A DNA stretch of 44,652 nt, taken from positions 1 to 44,652 of the forward strand of contig NZ_QGSY01000331.1 in NCBI RefSeq assembly GCF_003857035.1, written 5' to 3'. A program made the translations under genes and the position numbers. The notes under the pieces are model-generated. The model was not told the origin of the DNA, did not search any database, and saw only the letters and a list, made by a program, of their open reading frames with translations. The stretch's first letter is position 1. Each line of letters begins with the position of its first letter. Source of the DNA: Micromonospora arida. Lineage in GTDB: Bacteria; Actinomycetota; Actinomycetes; Mycobacteriales; Micromonosporaceae. Positions 1 through 8,941 of this stretch are shown one piece after another.

Positions 1-334
1 GGGCCGAAGATCTCCAGCTCGAAGCCTCAGCCGGAGGCGCCGCCTGCTCGATGATGTCGCAAACGATTCAGCTCCAAAGGCGCCGACCAACACCTCCCCA
101 CCCCGACGCGGAGGCCGCCGACGAGGGCTGGACGCCGCAGCCCTCGGCCCTCAGCTCTCGGCCCTCGGCACTCAGCTCTCGGCCCTCGGCCCTCGGGCCG
201 AAGAGCTCCAGCCCGAAGCCTCAGCCCGAGGCGCCGCCTGCTCGATGATGTCGCAAACGATTCAGCTCCAAAGGCGCCGACCAACACCTCCCCATCCCGA
301 CGCGGCGGGCGCCGACGAGGGCTGGACGCCGCAG
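1..334. repeat. Two 140-bp direct repeats with a short tandem spacer
   Basis: Bases 1-140 and 195-334 are near-identical copies, with a handful of substitutions visible by eye, at a period of 194 bp. The 54 bp between them is a degenerate tandem of a roughly 17-bp unit containing CAGCTCTCGGCCCTCGG. The first copy starts at the window edge, so the array may continue to the left. Reading frames exist on both strands through the repeats, but none looks like a known protein and codon usage is low-complexity. I treat the region as non-coding repeat DNA. Confidence 0.75.
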
Positions 335-519
335 TCCACCGAGCACCTGGCCGCGGATCGGAGGTCACACGGCGGCAGACCCCGTTGACGCAGCGACTGC
401 CGGAAGGTCGACGAGGCGTCCAGCCGTACCCGTGATCGTGGCGGCACCGCCGACGGCCGGGAAGCGACCGCGGCGCTGGTGGACCACCTGGCCCGGTGAC
501 GGCCGCACGGACCGCGCGG
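335..519. other. Intergenic stretch, possible gene scrap
   Basis: No complete gene is visible. A plus-strand open frame from 389 to a TGA at 497-499 ends in ATAALVDHLAR and reads like the tail of a protein. It has no start and no recognisable family, so it is at best a remnant. The 3' end of the nhaA gene on the minus strand follows at 520. Confidence 0.3.
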
Positions 520-2454
520 TCAGCTCGCCGGGCCGGTCTCGCGGCGCTCGGGATCCCGAGGGTGGTACTCGGGGCGGAGCTTCGCGCTCGCGAACGCCGA
601 CTTCACCGCCGCCGAAAGCGCGGCGATGTCGTACGCGCCGTGGTGTCGCCGGCCGTTGATGAAGAAGGTCGGGGTGCCGGTGACGCCGCTGAGGTCGGCC
701 GAGTCGACGTCCTCGGCGATCCGGTCCACGCCCATCCGCTTCACCATGTGCTCCCGGAACCCGTCCAGGTCCAGGCCGAGCTGTTCGGCGTAACCGAGCA
801 CGTCAGTAGGGTTGAGAGCGTCCTGGTGGGCGAGCAGCAGGTCGTGCATCTCCCAGAACGCGCCCTGCTCCCCCGCCGCCTCGGCGGCCTCGGCGGCGAG
901 TTGGGCATGCGGGTGGACGTCGGTGAGCGGCAGGTGCCGCCAGACGTACCGGATGTTGGCGAAGTCCGCCAGCAGCTCTCGGACCACCGGCTCGGCCTGC
1001 CCGCAGTAGGGGCACTCGAAGTCGCCGTACTCCACCACCGTCACCGGCGCCTCGAGCGACCCCCGCATGTGATCGCGATCCGCGTCGACCGGCAGCATCA
1101 GGTCGACGATCCCCTCGGTGACGCCCAGCAGCGCGCGGGTCCGCCGCGCCGGCGAGAGCCGTCCGACGGAGCGGAACACGATCCAGGTGACGAGGGACGC
1201 GCCGAGCGTCGCCACGAGGATGCCGAACTTCGCCTCGTCCAGGGCCGGGCCGCTCAGGGCATGGGTGGCGATCAGGAGCGCGACGGTGAAGCCGATGCCG
1301 GAGATCGTGCCGACCCCCGCGACGGCAACCCAACCGACGGGTGGCCGGAACCGGTTGCCGCTGAGCCGGGTCAGCAGCCACGCGGTGACCACGATCCCGG
1401 CCGGCTTGCCGACGACGTACGCGACCACGACCCCCAGCGTGACCGGGGAGGTCACGGCCCTGGCCAGCAGGTCGCCGTCGATCACGATGCCGACGTTGGC
1501 CAACGCGAACAGTGGCACCACCACGTAGCTCGCCAACGGGTGGTAGAGCGTCTGCAACCGTTCGTTGGGCGACAGCGCCGCGGTGAGCCCGGCGTGGGCC
1601 ATCCGGGCGAGTTGCGGGGTGGGTTGTTCCCGGAAGAGGCGGAACTGGTCGCTGGCCCGCTGCAGGTCACCTCGGTCGGGAGCGTAGGCGTAGGTCAGCA
1701 ACCCCATCACCAGACCCACGGCGACCGGGTCGACACCGGACATCGAGACGGCGAGCCAGGCCGCCACCCCGAGCAGCGCGAAGACCGGGCCGAACCGAAC
1801 CCCGCAGCCCCGGACGAGCAGTACGACGCCGAAGATCGCCGCCGCGACGAGCAGCGCCGTCGGTGAGGGGTGGTGCGGGTACGCGATGGCCAGCACCGCG
1901 ATCGCCACCACATCGTCGACGACGGCGACGGTCAGCAGGAAACCCCGCAGCCGTTCCGAGAAGCGTGGCCCGAAGACGGCCAGCGCGCCGAGCGCGAGCG
2001 CCGTGTCGGTGGCCATCACCGCACCCCACCCCGCCGCGGTGGTGTGCCCGGCGTTGATGGCGAGGTAGATCGCGATCGGCACGAGCATGCCGCCGACCCC
2101 GGCCAGCAGCGGCAACGCCAGGCGACGCCGCTCCCGCAACTCACCGATGTCGAACTCGCGGCGCAACTCCAACCCCGCGACCAGGAAGAAGAACGTCATC
2201 AGGCCGCTGTTGATCCAGGTACGCACGTCATGCGCCACCTGCCAGTCGCCGAGCCGGACCGACAAGGAGGTGTTCCAGACCGACTCGTACGACGATGCGC
2301 TGAGGTTCGCCCAGACGAGAGCCGCCACCGCGGCGATCACCACCACCCGCGCGCCGCCGGTCTCGGTACGCAGGAACGAGCGCAGCGGGGCGTTGAACCG
2401 CCTGTCCCAGACGGTCCGGCTGGTCCAGCCCCGGGGCGTGTTGTCGCTCGTCAC
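520..2454 (-). CDS. nhaA: Na+/H+ antiporter NhaA fused to a thioredoxin-like (DsbA-type) domain
   Basis: This gives a 644-aa protein from the GTG at 2454. The open frame runs further upstream, but that extension overlaps the tctA end and is not NhaA-like. Residues about 30-420 are a multi-spanning NhaA antiporter, which exchanges cytoplasmic Na+ for external protons. The paired transport aspartates are D180-D181 in AVVDDVVAIAVLA, matching D163/D164 of E. coli NhaA. After a linker, about residues 455-625 form a DsbA/thioredoxin_4-like domain with the active-site motif C481-P-Y-C484 in GDFECPYCGQAEP. NhaA alone is usually about 390 aa, so the extra 200 residues are a real fusion, a known architecture in actinobacteria. 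The domain's side of the membrane is not settled by sequence. The gene lies 43 nt downstream of tctA and could be read through from it. Confidence 0.93.
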   Translation of the reverse strand: MTSDNTPRGWTSRTVWDRRFNAPLRSFLRTETGGARVVVIAAVAALVWANLSASSYESVWNTSLSVRLGDWQVAHDVRTWINSGLMTFFFLVAGLELRREFDIGELRERRRLALPLLAGVGGMLVPIAIYLAINAGHTTAAGWGAVMATDTALALGALAVFGPRFSERLRGFLLTVAVVDDVVAIAVLAIAYPHHPSPTALLVAAAIFGVVLLVRGCGVRFGPVFALLGVAAWLAVSMSGVDPVAVGLVMGLLTYAYAPDRGDLQRASDQFRLFREQPTPQLARMAHAGLTAALSPNERLQTLYHPLASYVVVPLFALANVGIVIDGDLLARAVTSPVTLGVVVAYVVGKPAGIVVTAWLLTRLSGNRFRPPVGWVAVAGVGTISGIGFTVALLIATHALSGPALDEAKFGILVATLGASLVTWIVFRSVGRLSPARRTRALLGVTEGIVDLMLPVDADRDHMRGSLEAPVTVVEYGDFECPYCGQAEPVVRELLADFANIRYVWRHLPLTDVHPHAQLAAEAAEAAGEQGAFWEMHDLLLAHQDALNPTDVLGYAEQLGLDLDGFREHMVKRMGVDRIAEDVDSADLSGVTGTPTFFINGRRHHGAYDIAALSAAVKSAFASAKLRPEYHPRDPERRETGPAS

Positions 2455-2497
2455 GGGAACAATCTTCGTCGACCTGACCGTCACGTGGTTCGGATTG

Positions 2498-4003
2498 CTA
2501 CTCCTCCTCCGCGAAGACGACAGCGCGGCGCTGGCGGATCGTCGGCAGGACGGCGACAACGAGCGCGACGAGCGCCAGGACCAGCAGCGCGGCGGAGATC
2601 GGCCGGGTCACGAAGACCGACGGGTCGCCGCGGGAGATGATGAGCGCCCGGCGCAGGTTCTCCTCCAGCAGCGGGCCGAGGACGAAGCCGAGCAGCAGGG
2701 GCGCCGGCTCGCACCCGCATTTGATCAGGACGTAGCCCAGGATTCCGAAGAACGCGATGGCGTAGACGTCGTACGCGTTGGAGTTCAGTGAGTAGGTGCC
2801 GATCGCCGCGAACAGGATGATCATCGGGAAGAGCACCTGGTACGGGATGCGCAGCATGCGCACCCAGAGGCCGATCAGCGGCAAATTCAGCAGCAGCAGG
2901 AGCACGTTGCCGATCCACATCGACGCGATCAGGCCCCAGAACAGCGCCGGCTCGTCGTTGATGACGTTCGGGCCCGGGGTGATGCCGTGGACGATGAACG
3001 CGCCGATCATCAGCGCCATCACCGGGTGGGCGGGCAGGCCCAGGGTGAGCAGCGGGATGAACGACGTCTGCGCGGCGGCGTTGTTCGCCGACTCGGGGCC
3101 GGCGACACCCTCGATCGCGCCCCGCCCGAACTCCTGTGGCCGCTTCGAGATGCGCTTCTCGACCGCGTACGAGGTGAACGAGGCAAGCACGTGGCCTCCG
3201 CCGGGCAGGACACCGAGCGCGGCGCCGAGACCGGTGCCCCGCAGGATCGGGGCGATGATCCGACGCCGGTCCTCGCGGGTGGGCCAGAGGTTGGTCACCT
3301 TGCTGACGATCGCCGTACGGGTCTGTTCGTTCTCCAGGTTGCGCAGGATCTCGGCCACCCCGAACAGGCCCACGGCGACCGACACGAAGTCGATGCCGCC
3401 GTACAGCTCGCGCTGCTCGAACACGAAGCGGGGCGTACCGGTGTAGATGTCCTGGCCGACAGTGCCGAGCAGCACGCCGAGCGCGATCATCGCCAGTGCC
3501 TTGAGCGCCGTGCCCCGCGCCAGCGCGATGGACACGATCAGGCCGAACAGCACGAGTGAGAAGTAGTCGGCCGGGCCGAACTTCAGCGCGACACTGGCCA
3601 GGGGCGGGGCCGCGGCGGCCAGCGCCACGGTGGCGACCGTACCCGCGACGAAGGACCCGATCGCCGCGGCGGCCAAGGCGGGGCCGGCCCGGCCCTGGCG
3701 GGCCATCTCGTGCCCGTCCAGCGCGGTGACCGCCGCGGACGACTCACCGGGCAGGTTGATCAGGATGGCTGTCGTCGAGCCGCCGTACTGTGCGCCGTAG
3801 TAGATGCCGGCCAGCATGATCAGCGCGGTGACCGGCTCGAAGCTGAACGTGATCGGCAGCAGCATCGCCACCGTGGCCGTGGGCCCGATGCCGGGCAGCA
3901 CGCCGACCGCGGTCCCGAGCAGCACTCCCACGAAGCAGTAGAGGACGTTCTGGACCAGCAGGGCCGTCGAGAAGCCCAACGCGAGGTTGTCGAGGAGTTC
4001 CAT
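2498..4003 (-). CDS. tctA: Tripartite tricarboxylate transporter, large membrane subunit (TctA)
   Basis: This 501-aa, very hydrophobic protein has the expected length for TctA, the approximately 12-helix permease subunit of the binding-protein-dependent, ion-driven tripartite tricarboxylate transporters. The family signature near the N-terminus is plain: GVLPGIGPTATVAMLLPITF and then YYGAQYGGSTTAILINLPGE (residues about 35-90). A related glycine/proline-rich segment, LGVLPGGGHVLASF, lies in the second half. It sits 20 nt after tctB and is the last gene of a tctC-tctB-tctA order on the minus strand. Substrates in the family include citrate and other carboxylates; the one used here cannot be read from sequence. 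Confidence 0.95.
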   Translation of the reverse strand: MELLDNLALGFSTALLVQNVLYCFVGVLLGTAVGVLPGIGPTATVAMLLPITFSFEPVTALIMLAGIYYGAQYGGSTTAILINLPGESSAAVTALDGHEMARQGRAGPALAAAAIGSFVAGTVATVALAAAAPPLASVALKFGPADYFSLVLFGLIVSIALARGTALKALAMIALGVLLGTVGQDIYTGTPRFVFEQRELYGGIDFVSVAVGLFGVAEILRNLENEQTRTAIVSKVTNLWPTREDRRRIIAPILRGTGLGAALGVLPGGGHVLASFTSYAVEKRISKRPQEFGRGAIEGVAGPESANNAAAQTSFIPLLTLGLPAHPVMALMIGAFIVHGITPGPNVINDEPALFWGLIASMWIGNVLLLLLNLPLIGLWVRMLRIPYQVLFPMIILFAAIGTYSLNSNAYDVYAIAFFGILGYVLIKCGCEPAPLLLGFVLGPLLEENLRRALIISRGDPSVFVTRPISAALLVLALVALVVAVLPTIRQRRAVVFAEEE

Positions 4004-4023
4004 GCCTCAATCCGGATGCCGCG

Positions 4024-4485
4024 TCAGAGGCCCAGCCAGGGGCCCCACAGCGGGATCCGCAGCTGAAGTCCGACGACGAAGATGAGCGTGCTGGCCACGG
4101 TCAGCCCGGCGGCCACGGCCACCGCCGTGAGCAGCCGTACGCGTGCGCTGGCCAGGGTGGTGAGCAGTGCGGTCACCGCCGTCGTCGGTACGAACCCGAG
4201 TCGCCGGATGGTGAACCCGAAGAACAGGACCGCGAGCACGATGACGGCGACCGCCCGCCACGGGATCGGCCCGAACGAGATCACCTCACCGGCGATGAGG
4301 CCCTTGCCGGCGATCGCCAGGCCCAGGGCGACCACGGCCGCGCCGACCAGCAGCGGGAAGGCGCCCGGGCCCATCCGTGTCGGGGTGCCCAGCTCGTAGC
4401 CGAGCGCCCCCACCACGAATGCGCCACCGATCAGGACGAAGATCCCCCCGGCGAGGACGTCGGGGAACGACCGACGGCGCTCCAC
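4024..4485 (-). CDS. tctB: Tripartite tricarboxylate transporter, small membrane subunit (TctB)
   Basis: This 153-aa protein has four hydrophobic segments (about residues 12-32, 40-62, 78-95 and 115-145), typical in size and topology of TctB, the small and poorly conserved membrane subunit. The start is a GTG one base after the tctC stop, so the two are probably translationally coupled. tctA follows after 20 nt. Identity rests as much on its position between tctC and tctA as on sequence. Confidence 0.9.
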   Translation of the reverse strand: MERRRSFPDVLAGGIFVLIGGAFVVGALGYELGTPTRMGPGAFPLLVGAAVVALGLAIAGKGLIAGEVISFGPIPWRAVAVIVLAVLFFGFTIRRLGFVPTTAVTALLTTLASARVRLLTAVAVAAGLTVASTLIFVVGLQLRIPLWGPWLGL

Positions 4486-4486
4486 C

Positions 4487-5509
4487 TCAGGAGACCTTCA
4501 CCCCGGAGTCGGCAATGATCTTCGCCCAGGTGGCGAGCTGCTCGTCCAGCTTCGCCCGGTGCGCGTCCGGGGTCGCGTCCTGAGCCGGAACCGGCGCGGT
4601 GCCCAGCTTGGCCATCTGGTCGATGACCCCCTGGTCGGCCAGCGCCACCTTCAACGCCTCGGAGAGCTTCTGGACGATCTCCGGCGGCGTGTCGGCCGGA
4701 ACGTAGAGACCGTGCCACACGCTGACCTTCAACTGCGGCAACCCGGCCTCCGTGGTGGTGGGCAGGTCGGGAAGGCTCTTCACCCGCTCGGGCGTGGTGA
4801 CCGCGTACGCCTTCACCTTTCCCGCGGCGATCTGGCCGCTGGTGTTTGTCGTCTGGTCGCACATGAAGTCGACCTGGCCGCCGACGAGGTCGGTCAGCGC
4901 GGGACCGGTGCCCTGGTACGGAACCTCCTGGAGCTTCACACCGGTGGTGCTCTGGAACAGCAGGCCGCACAGGTGCGACGCGGCGCCGATACCGGCGTTG
5001 GCCAGCGTGACCTTGTTGGCGTTCGCCTTCACGTGGGTCACCAGGTCCTGGAGGGTCGCGGGCGCGAAGTCCTTGCGAGCGACGATCGTCATCGGTACCT
5101 CGGTGACGAGCCCGACCGTCTCGAAGTCCTCCAGAGGCTTGTAGCCGAGGCTCTTGTAGAGGGCGGGCGCCGTCGACATGCCGATGTGGTGCATGAGCAC
5201 CGTGTAGCCGTCCGGCTTGGCCCGCGCGACATCGCCGGCGCCGACAGTGCCGCCGGCACCCTCGACGTTCTGGACGACGATCTTGCCGCCGAGCTTCGCG
5301 GCCATCGGCCCCGCGATCATCCGGGTGACCGTGTCCGTCGGGCCACCCGCGCTGAACGGCACGACGATCGTGATGTTCTCGTCCGGGTAATTCGCGGCGT
5401 CCCCTCCGCCGGCGGCACCCCCGTTACCCGAACAGGCGGTGGCGAGCGCGACGACACCGATCGCGGCGATCATCCGCGCGGTGGCCCGGTACCTGCTGGT
5501 CGTTCGCAT
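4487..5509 (-). CDS. tctC: Tripartite tricarboxylate transporter substrate-binding lipoprotein (TctC/Bug family)
   Basis: This 340-aa extracytoplasmic binding protein captures the carboxylate ligand and delivers it to TctAB. An N-terminal signal ends in a lipobox, LATAC, with C26 as the predicted lipidated cysteine. Bug-family features follow: YPDENITIVVPFSAGGPTD close to the mature N-terminus, IVVQNVEGAGGTVGAGDVAR, then PDGYTVLMHH. It is first in the tctCBA operon. Its start faces the response-regulator gene across 144 nt, the usual arrangement for transporter genes induced by a TctDE two-component system. Confidence 0.94.
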   Translation of the reverse strand: MRTTSRYRATARMIAAIGVVALATACSGNGGAAGGGDAANYPDENITIVVPFSAGGPTDTVTRMIAGPMAAKLGGKIVVQNVEGAGGTVGAGDVARAKPDGYTVLMHHIGMSTAPALYKSLGYKPLEDFETVGLVTEVPMTIVARKDFAPATLQDLVTHVKANANKVTLANAGIGAASHLCGLLFQSTTGVKLQEVPYQGTGPALTDLVGGQVDFMCDQTTNTSGQIAAGKVKAYAVTTPERVKSLPDLPTTTEAGLPQLKVSVWHGLYVPADTPPEIVQKLSEALKVALADQGVIDQMAKLGTAPVPAQDATPDAHRAKLDEQLATWAKIIADSGVKVS

Positions 5510-5653
5510 ACGGCGACCTCCCCATCAACGCATGGACATCCTTCGGCGCGTTAGTGGCCCCTAGTCTCGGCTGGTCGGGGCCCGGATGGTGTCAGAAAAA
5601 TCCCAAGAACCGGGCCGGCACGAGCACCGATCCGGGCCGTACAATTCGCCGGT

Positions 5654-6337
5654 ATGCGGATAACCGTCATCGAGGATGACGACCGCGTGGCGCGGGGTCT
5701 GGTGACCGTCCTGACCCAGGCGGGCTTCGAGGTTCACCGCGTCGCCACCGCTGCGGAGGCCGAGCGCGCCGCGCCGTCCGACGTGGTCCTCGTCGACCTG
5801 GGTCTCCCCGACGGCGACGGGCTCGACGTGATCCGCAAGCTACGTGACCACCCGCAGACCGCCGTCATCGCGGTGACCGCCCGATCCGAGGAGCACGAAC
5901 GGGTCCGTGGCCTGCGCGCCGGCGCTGACGACTACATCGTCAAACCGTTCGGCATCCCCGAGTTGCTCGCCCGGATCGACGCCGTCCTGCGGCGCACCCG
6001 GGCCGCTCGCGCTCTCGGCCAGACCGACGAGCGGCTCGTCCTCGGGCCGATGCGGATCGGCGTCGGCACCCGCGAGGTCACCGTCGACGGCGCACTCGTG
6101 CCGTTGACCCGCAAGGAGTTCGAACTGCTCCTGCTCCTGGCCCGGCGGGCGCCCAACGTGGTCAGCCGCGACGTCATCCTCGACCAGATCTGGGGCGCGT
6201 CCTGGGAGTCGTCCAGCCGCACCCTGGACACCCACATCGCGGCGCTGCGACACAAGCTGGGGCCGGACGTGGTCATCCGGACCGTCCACGGCGTCGGCTA
6301 TCGGCTGCTGGCCGACCAGCCGGAGCTGATCGGCTGA
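5654..6337 (+). CDS. Response regulator, OmpR/TctD type
   Basis: The 227-aa protein has a receiver domain (about residues 1-115) with the acidic pocket IEDDD at 6-10, phospho-acceptor D48 in VLVDLGLPDGDG, conserved T in AVTAR and K in YIVKPFG. A winged-helix DNA-binding domain follows (about 125-222) with LTRKEFELLLLLARR and the C-terminal VHGVGYRL. It is divergent from tctCBA and lies 4 nt ahead of the histidine kinase. By analogy with TctD it probably activates tctCBA through the 5510-5653 intergenic region. No binding site could be picked out by eye. Confidence 0.94.
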   Translation: MRITVIEDDDRVARGLVTVLTQAGFEVHRVATAAEAERAAPSDVVLVDLGLPDGDGLDVIRKLRDHPQTAVIAVTARSEEHERVRGLRAGADDYIVKPFGIPELLARIDAVLRRTRAARALGQTDERLVLGPMRIGVGTREVTVDGALVPLTRKEFELLLLLARRAPNVVSRDVILDQIWGASWESSSRTLDTHIAALRHKLGPDVVIRTVHGVGYRLLADQPELIG

Positions 6338-6341
6338 CCGC

Positions 6342-7760
6342 GTGCACCGCCGGCTGCTCGTCGTCCTGGTCCCCCTCGCGGTGCTGCTCGTCGCGGCGCT
6401 CGGGGTGCCGCTCAGCATCACCGTGGCCGAACGCGAGATGCAGGAGACGTACGTCAACCGTCTCAACGACGTCGGCCGGTTCGCCTCACTGGCCGAGACC
6501 GCGCTCTCGACGGGCCGCACCGAGGCGTTACAGCAGGAGCTGACGCGCTACCACGAGCTCTACGGCATCCCGGTCGCGCTGATCGACACGTCGGGAGCGG
6601 TGCTGCTCGGAGCGGCCGACGCGTACCAGAAGGCAGCGCGCGCCGAGGCGGCGTTGCCCCGGATCGTCACCGCGGCGCTTGCCGGCGCGCGCTCCGAACC
6701 GTCCTGGGAGTGGGCGCCGTGGGACGACTCCGCACTCGTCGTGGCGGAGCCGGTCGGCCGGGACAGTGAGGTCGTCGGCGCCGTCGTGACCATCTCCGAC
6801 CTGTCCCGGACGCGCGAGCTCATCCTCGTACGCTGGGCCCGGCTGGCCGGGCTCGGGCTGCTGCCGTTGCTCGCGCTGACGGCCGTCGCCTGGCCGGTGT
6901 CGGCGTGGGTGCTGCGGCCGGTGCGGAAACTCGACGCGGCGACCTCGCGGATCTCCGAGGGCGACCTGACCATCCGCGCCGACGCCGAGGCCGGCCCCAT
7001 CGAGCTGCGGCGGCTGGCACGTTCGTTCAACACCATGATGGACGCCGTCGAGAACGCCGCCCAGCGACAGCGCGCGTTCGTCTCCGACGCGTCACATCAG
7101 TTACGCAACCCGTTGACCAGCCTCCGGCTCGCCGTCGAGAGCCTCGCGCCACACCTGCGGTCCGACGGCGACGGGCAGCAGGCGTACGACGTTGCCGTCG
7201 ACGAGCTGAAGGCGATGCAGCGGATGCTGAACTCGCTCCAGGCCACCGCGCGGATGGAGAGCCTGCGCACGGCCTCACCGGTGGACCTCGACGAGGTGCT
7301 GGCAACCCGGGTGGACCGGTGGCGGGCCCTGACCGCCACGGCCGGGCAGACCCTGACTGTCGACGTACCCCCGGGGTTGCGGTTGCTGGAGCCGCCCGGC
7401 GGTCTGGGCAGCATCCTGGACGAGCTGATCAGCAACGCGTTGCGGCTGTCCGACGCGCAGGTCGTGGAGGTGAGCGCACAGGCGGCTTCCGCTGGCGCGG
7501 TGGTCACCGTCGCCGTCCGCGACGACGGCCAGGGCATCGACGTGTCCGAGCGGGCCCAGGCGTTGCAACGGTTCTGGCGCTCACCTCGGCACCAGAACGT
7601 GCCAGGGACCGGGCTGGGCCTGGCGATCTGCGCCGACCTCATCGGGGCGGCCGGGGGTGAGCTGCGGCTGGAGGAGGGCCTGCCGCGTCCGGACGGGTCC
7701 GGGCACGGGCTCGCCGCGGTGGTGGTGTTGCCGGTCGCCGCCGCGTCCACGCCGGTCTGA
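6342..7760 (+). CDS. Sensor histidine kinase, TctE-like
   Basis: This is a 472-aa membrane kinase with a GTG start 4 nt after the response-regulator stop. It has an N-terminal membrane helix (about 4-27), an extracytoplasmic sensor region (about 28-163), a second helix (about 166-190), HAMP (190-242), and a dimerisation/phospho-acceptor domain with H252 in FVSDASHQLRNPL. The ATPase domain shows the N box LISNAL, the G1 box DDGQGID and the G2 box GTGLGLAI. It pairs with the upstream regulator and is inferred to sense the carboxylate imported by TctCBA, or a ligand presented by the adjacent TAXI lipoprotein whose gene converges on it 13 nt away. Confidence 0.94.
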   Translation: MHRRLLVVLVPLAVLLVAALGVPLSITVAEREMQETYVNRLNDVGRFASLAETALSTGRTEALQQELTRYHELYGIPVALIDTSGAVLLGAADAYQKAARAEAALPRIVTAALAGARSEPSWEWAPWDDSALVVAEPVGRDSEVVGAVVTISDLSRTRELILVRWARLAGLGLLPLLALTAVAWPVSAWVLRPVRKLDAATSRISEGDLTIRADAEAGPIELRRLARSFNTMMDAVENAAQRQRAFVSDASHQLRNPLTSLRLAVESLAPHLRSDGDGQQAYDVAVDELKAMQRMLNSLQATARMESLRTASPVDLDEVLATRVDRWRALTATAGQTLTVDVPPGLRLLEPPGGLGSILDELISNALRLSDAQVVEVSAQAASAGAVVTVAVRDDGQGIDVSERAQALQRFWRSPRHQNVPGTGLGLAICADLIGAAGGELRLEEGLPRPDGSGHGLAAVVVLPVAAASTPV

Positions 7761-7773
7761 TGTGGTCCCGGGG

Positions 7774-8718
7774 TCAGCGTTTGCGGTCGCGGAACCAGGC
7801 CGCCGCGCCCGGATGGAGCGGGACCGACGCGGTGGAGATTCCGGTACGCACGTTGATCTGCCACGCCTCCGGAAGGGCCTCGGCGCCGCCACGACCAGCG
7901 GAGGTGATCGACCCTGTGTGCCGGAAGACCGTGTCGGTGATGGCGTAGACGAGGTCGTCAGGCAGGTCGTCGCGCGCCAGCAGCACGTTCGGTACGGCGA
8001 CGGTGCGGGTCGCCGGGACGCCGGCGTAGGCAGCCGCGTGGATCATGGCCGGGGCGTAGGGACCGGGGTACGCCGTGAGGAGCCCGTCCGCCTGCGCATC
8101 CAACGGGATCAACCGGATCGGGTGCCGCTGCGCCAGCTCGGTGATCGCGGGCGTCGGAACGCCGGTGAGCGAGAACATCGCGTCGATCGTGCCGTCGCGC
8201 AGCGCTCCTGCCGACCCGGCCTGACTGAGGTTCCAGCCGTCGGCTTTTAGCGAGCCGAGCTTCAGGACCCGCAACGACGTGAACTCGGTGCCCGAGTCGT
8301 GCGCCCCGAGGGACACCCGCTTGCCCTCAAGGTCCCGAAACTCGCCGATCGCCGAACCGGCCATGACCACGAGATGCAGATGACTGTCGTAGAGCCGGCA
8401 GATCGCCGACAGCCCTCCGGGCGCACTACCGTCGCTGGTGATCAGCGCGTCCAGGCTGGTCAGCCCCAGGTGCACCTCGCCCGCCCGTAGCATCCGGATG
8501 TTGTCGGTGGACGCACCGCTCGGCACGGTGGTAACCGTGGCATTCGGCACCTGCTCGGAGATGTGCTCGGCCAGCGCCCCACCGATCCGCCGGTAGACCG
8601 CCCCCGCCGGCCCGGTCGCCAGTCGCAGGTGGACCGGGTCCGCCTCAGGCCGCCGCGAACAGCCAACGAGCAGCCCCCCGCCGGCCAGCAACACCGCCCG
8701 CCGACTGAACCGCCTCAT
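7774..8718 (-). CDS. TAXI-family (TRAP-associated) solute-binding lipoprotein
   Basis: The ATG at 8718 gives 314 aa and a clean signal: twin arginine FSRRAVLLAGGG followed by a lipobox LLVGC with C20, so a lipoprotein, possibly Tat-exported. The open frame extends far upstream, but only as an antisense shadow of other genes. The mature part reads as a TAXI binding protein: VHLRLATGPAGAVYRRIGGA, then VPSGASTDNIRMLRAGEVHLG. Such proteins bind organic acids for TRAP transporters, but no TRAP membrane subunit is in this window. It converges on the histidine kinase gene and may serve as a ligand-presenting partner of the kinase; that is inference. Confidence 0.88.
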   Translation of the reverse strand: MRRFSRRAVLLAGGGLLVGCSRRPEADPVHLRLATGPAGAVYRRIGGALAEHISEQVPNATVTTVPSGASTDNIRMLRAGEVHLGLTSLDALITSDGSAPGGLSAICRLYDSHLHLVVMAGSAIGEFRDLEGKRVSLGAHDSGTEFTSLRVLKLGSLKADGWNLSQAGSAGALRDGTIDAMFSLTGVPTPAITELAQRHPIRLIPLDAQADGLLTAYPGPYAPAMIHAAAYAGVPATRTVAVPNVLLARDDLPDDLVYAITDTVFRHTGSITSAGRGGAEALPEAWQINVRTGISTASVPLHPGAAAWFRDRKR

Positions 8719-8752
8719 GCCGAGATGATACGGACGCCGCCCCCTGCTGCGC

Positions 8753-8822
8753 CGATCTTGCAGTTTCGGTCGTCGAGATGCGGGACTGTGCGTCATTTGT
8801 CGCGACAGCAAGTGCAAGATCG
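8753..8822. repeat. Palindromic REP-like element
   Basis: The outer arms CGATCTTGCA (8753-8762) and TGCAAGATCG (8813-8822) are perfect inverted repeats enclosing 50 bp with further partial complementarity. It lies in the 223-bp gap between the TAXI gene start and the EbfC-like gene. From memory, elements with this GATCTTGCA end recur in Micromonospora-type genomes. Its role is unknown. Confidence 0.6.
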
Positions 8823-8941
8823 CGCGGAGCGGACGGCCCCGTTGACCACCCTGAGGGGGCATGCACGCAGCGCCACCGGTTGGTAGCGTGCCGGTGATGT
8901 CGCCGGTTTCCGCCGGCAGTGGTCCCCTGGGGAGGGTCGAC

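Noticed and set aside
2455..2559. Upstream 35-residue extension of NhaA
   Set aside because: It overlaps the tctA end and is Ser/Arg-rich; GTG 2454 gives an NhaA-like N-terminus.
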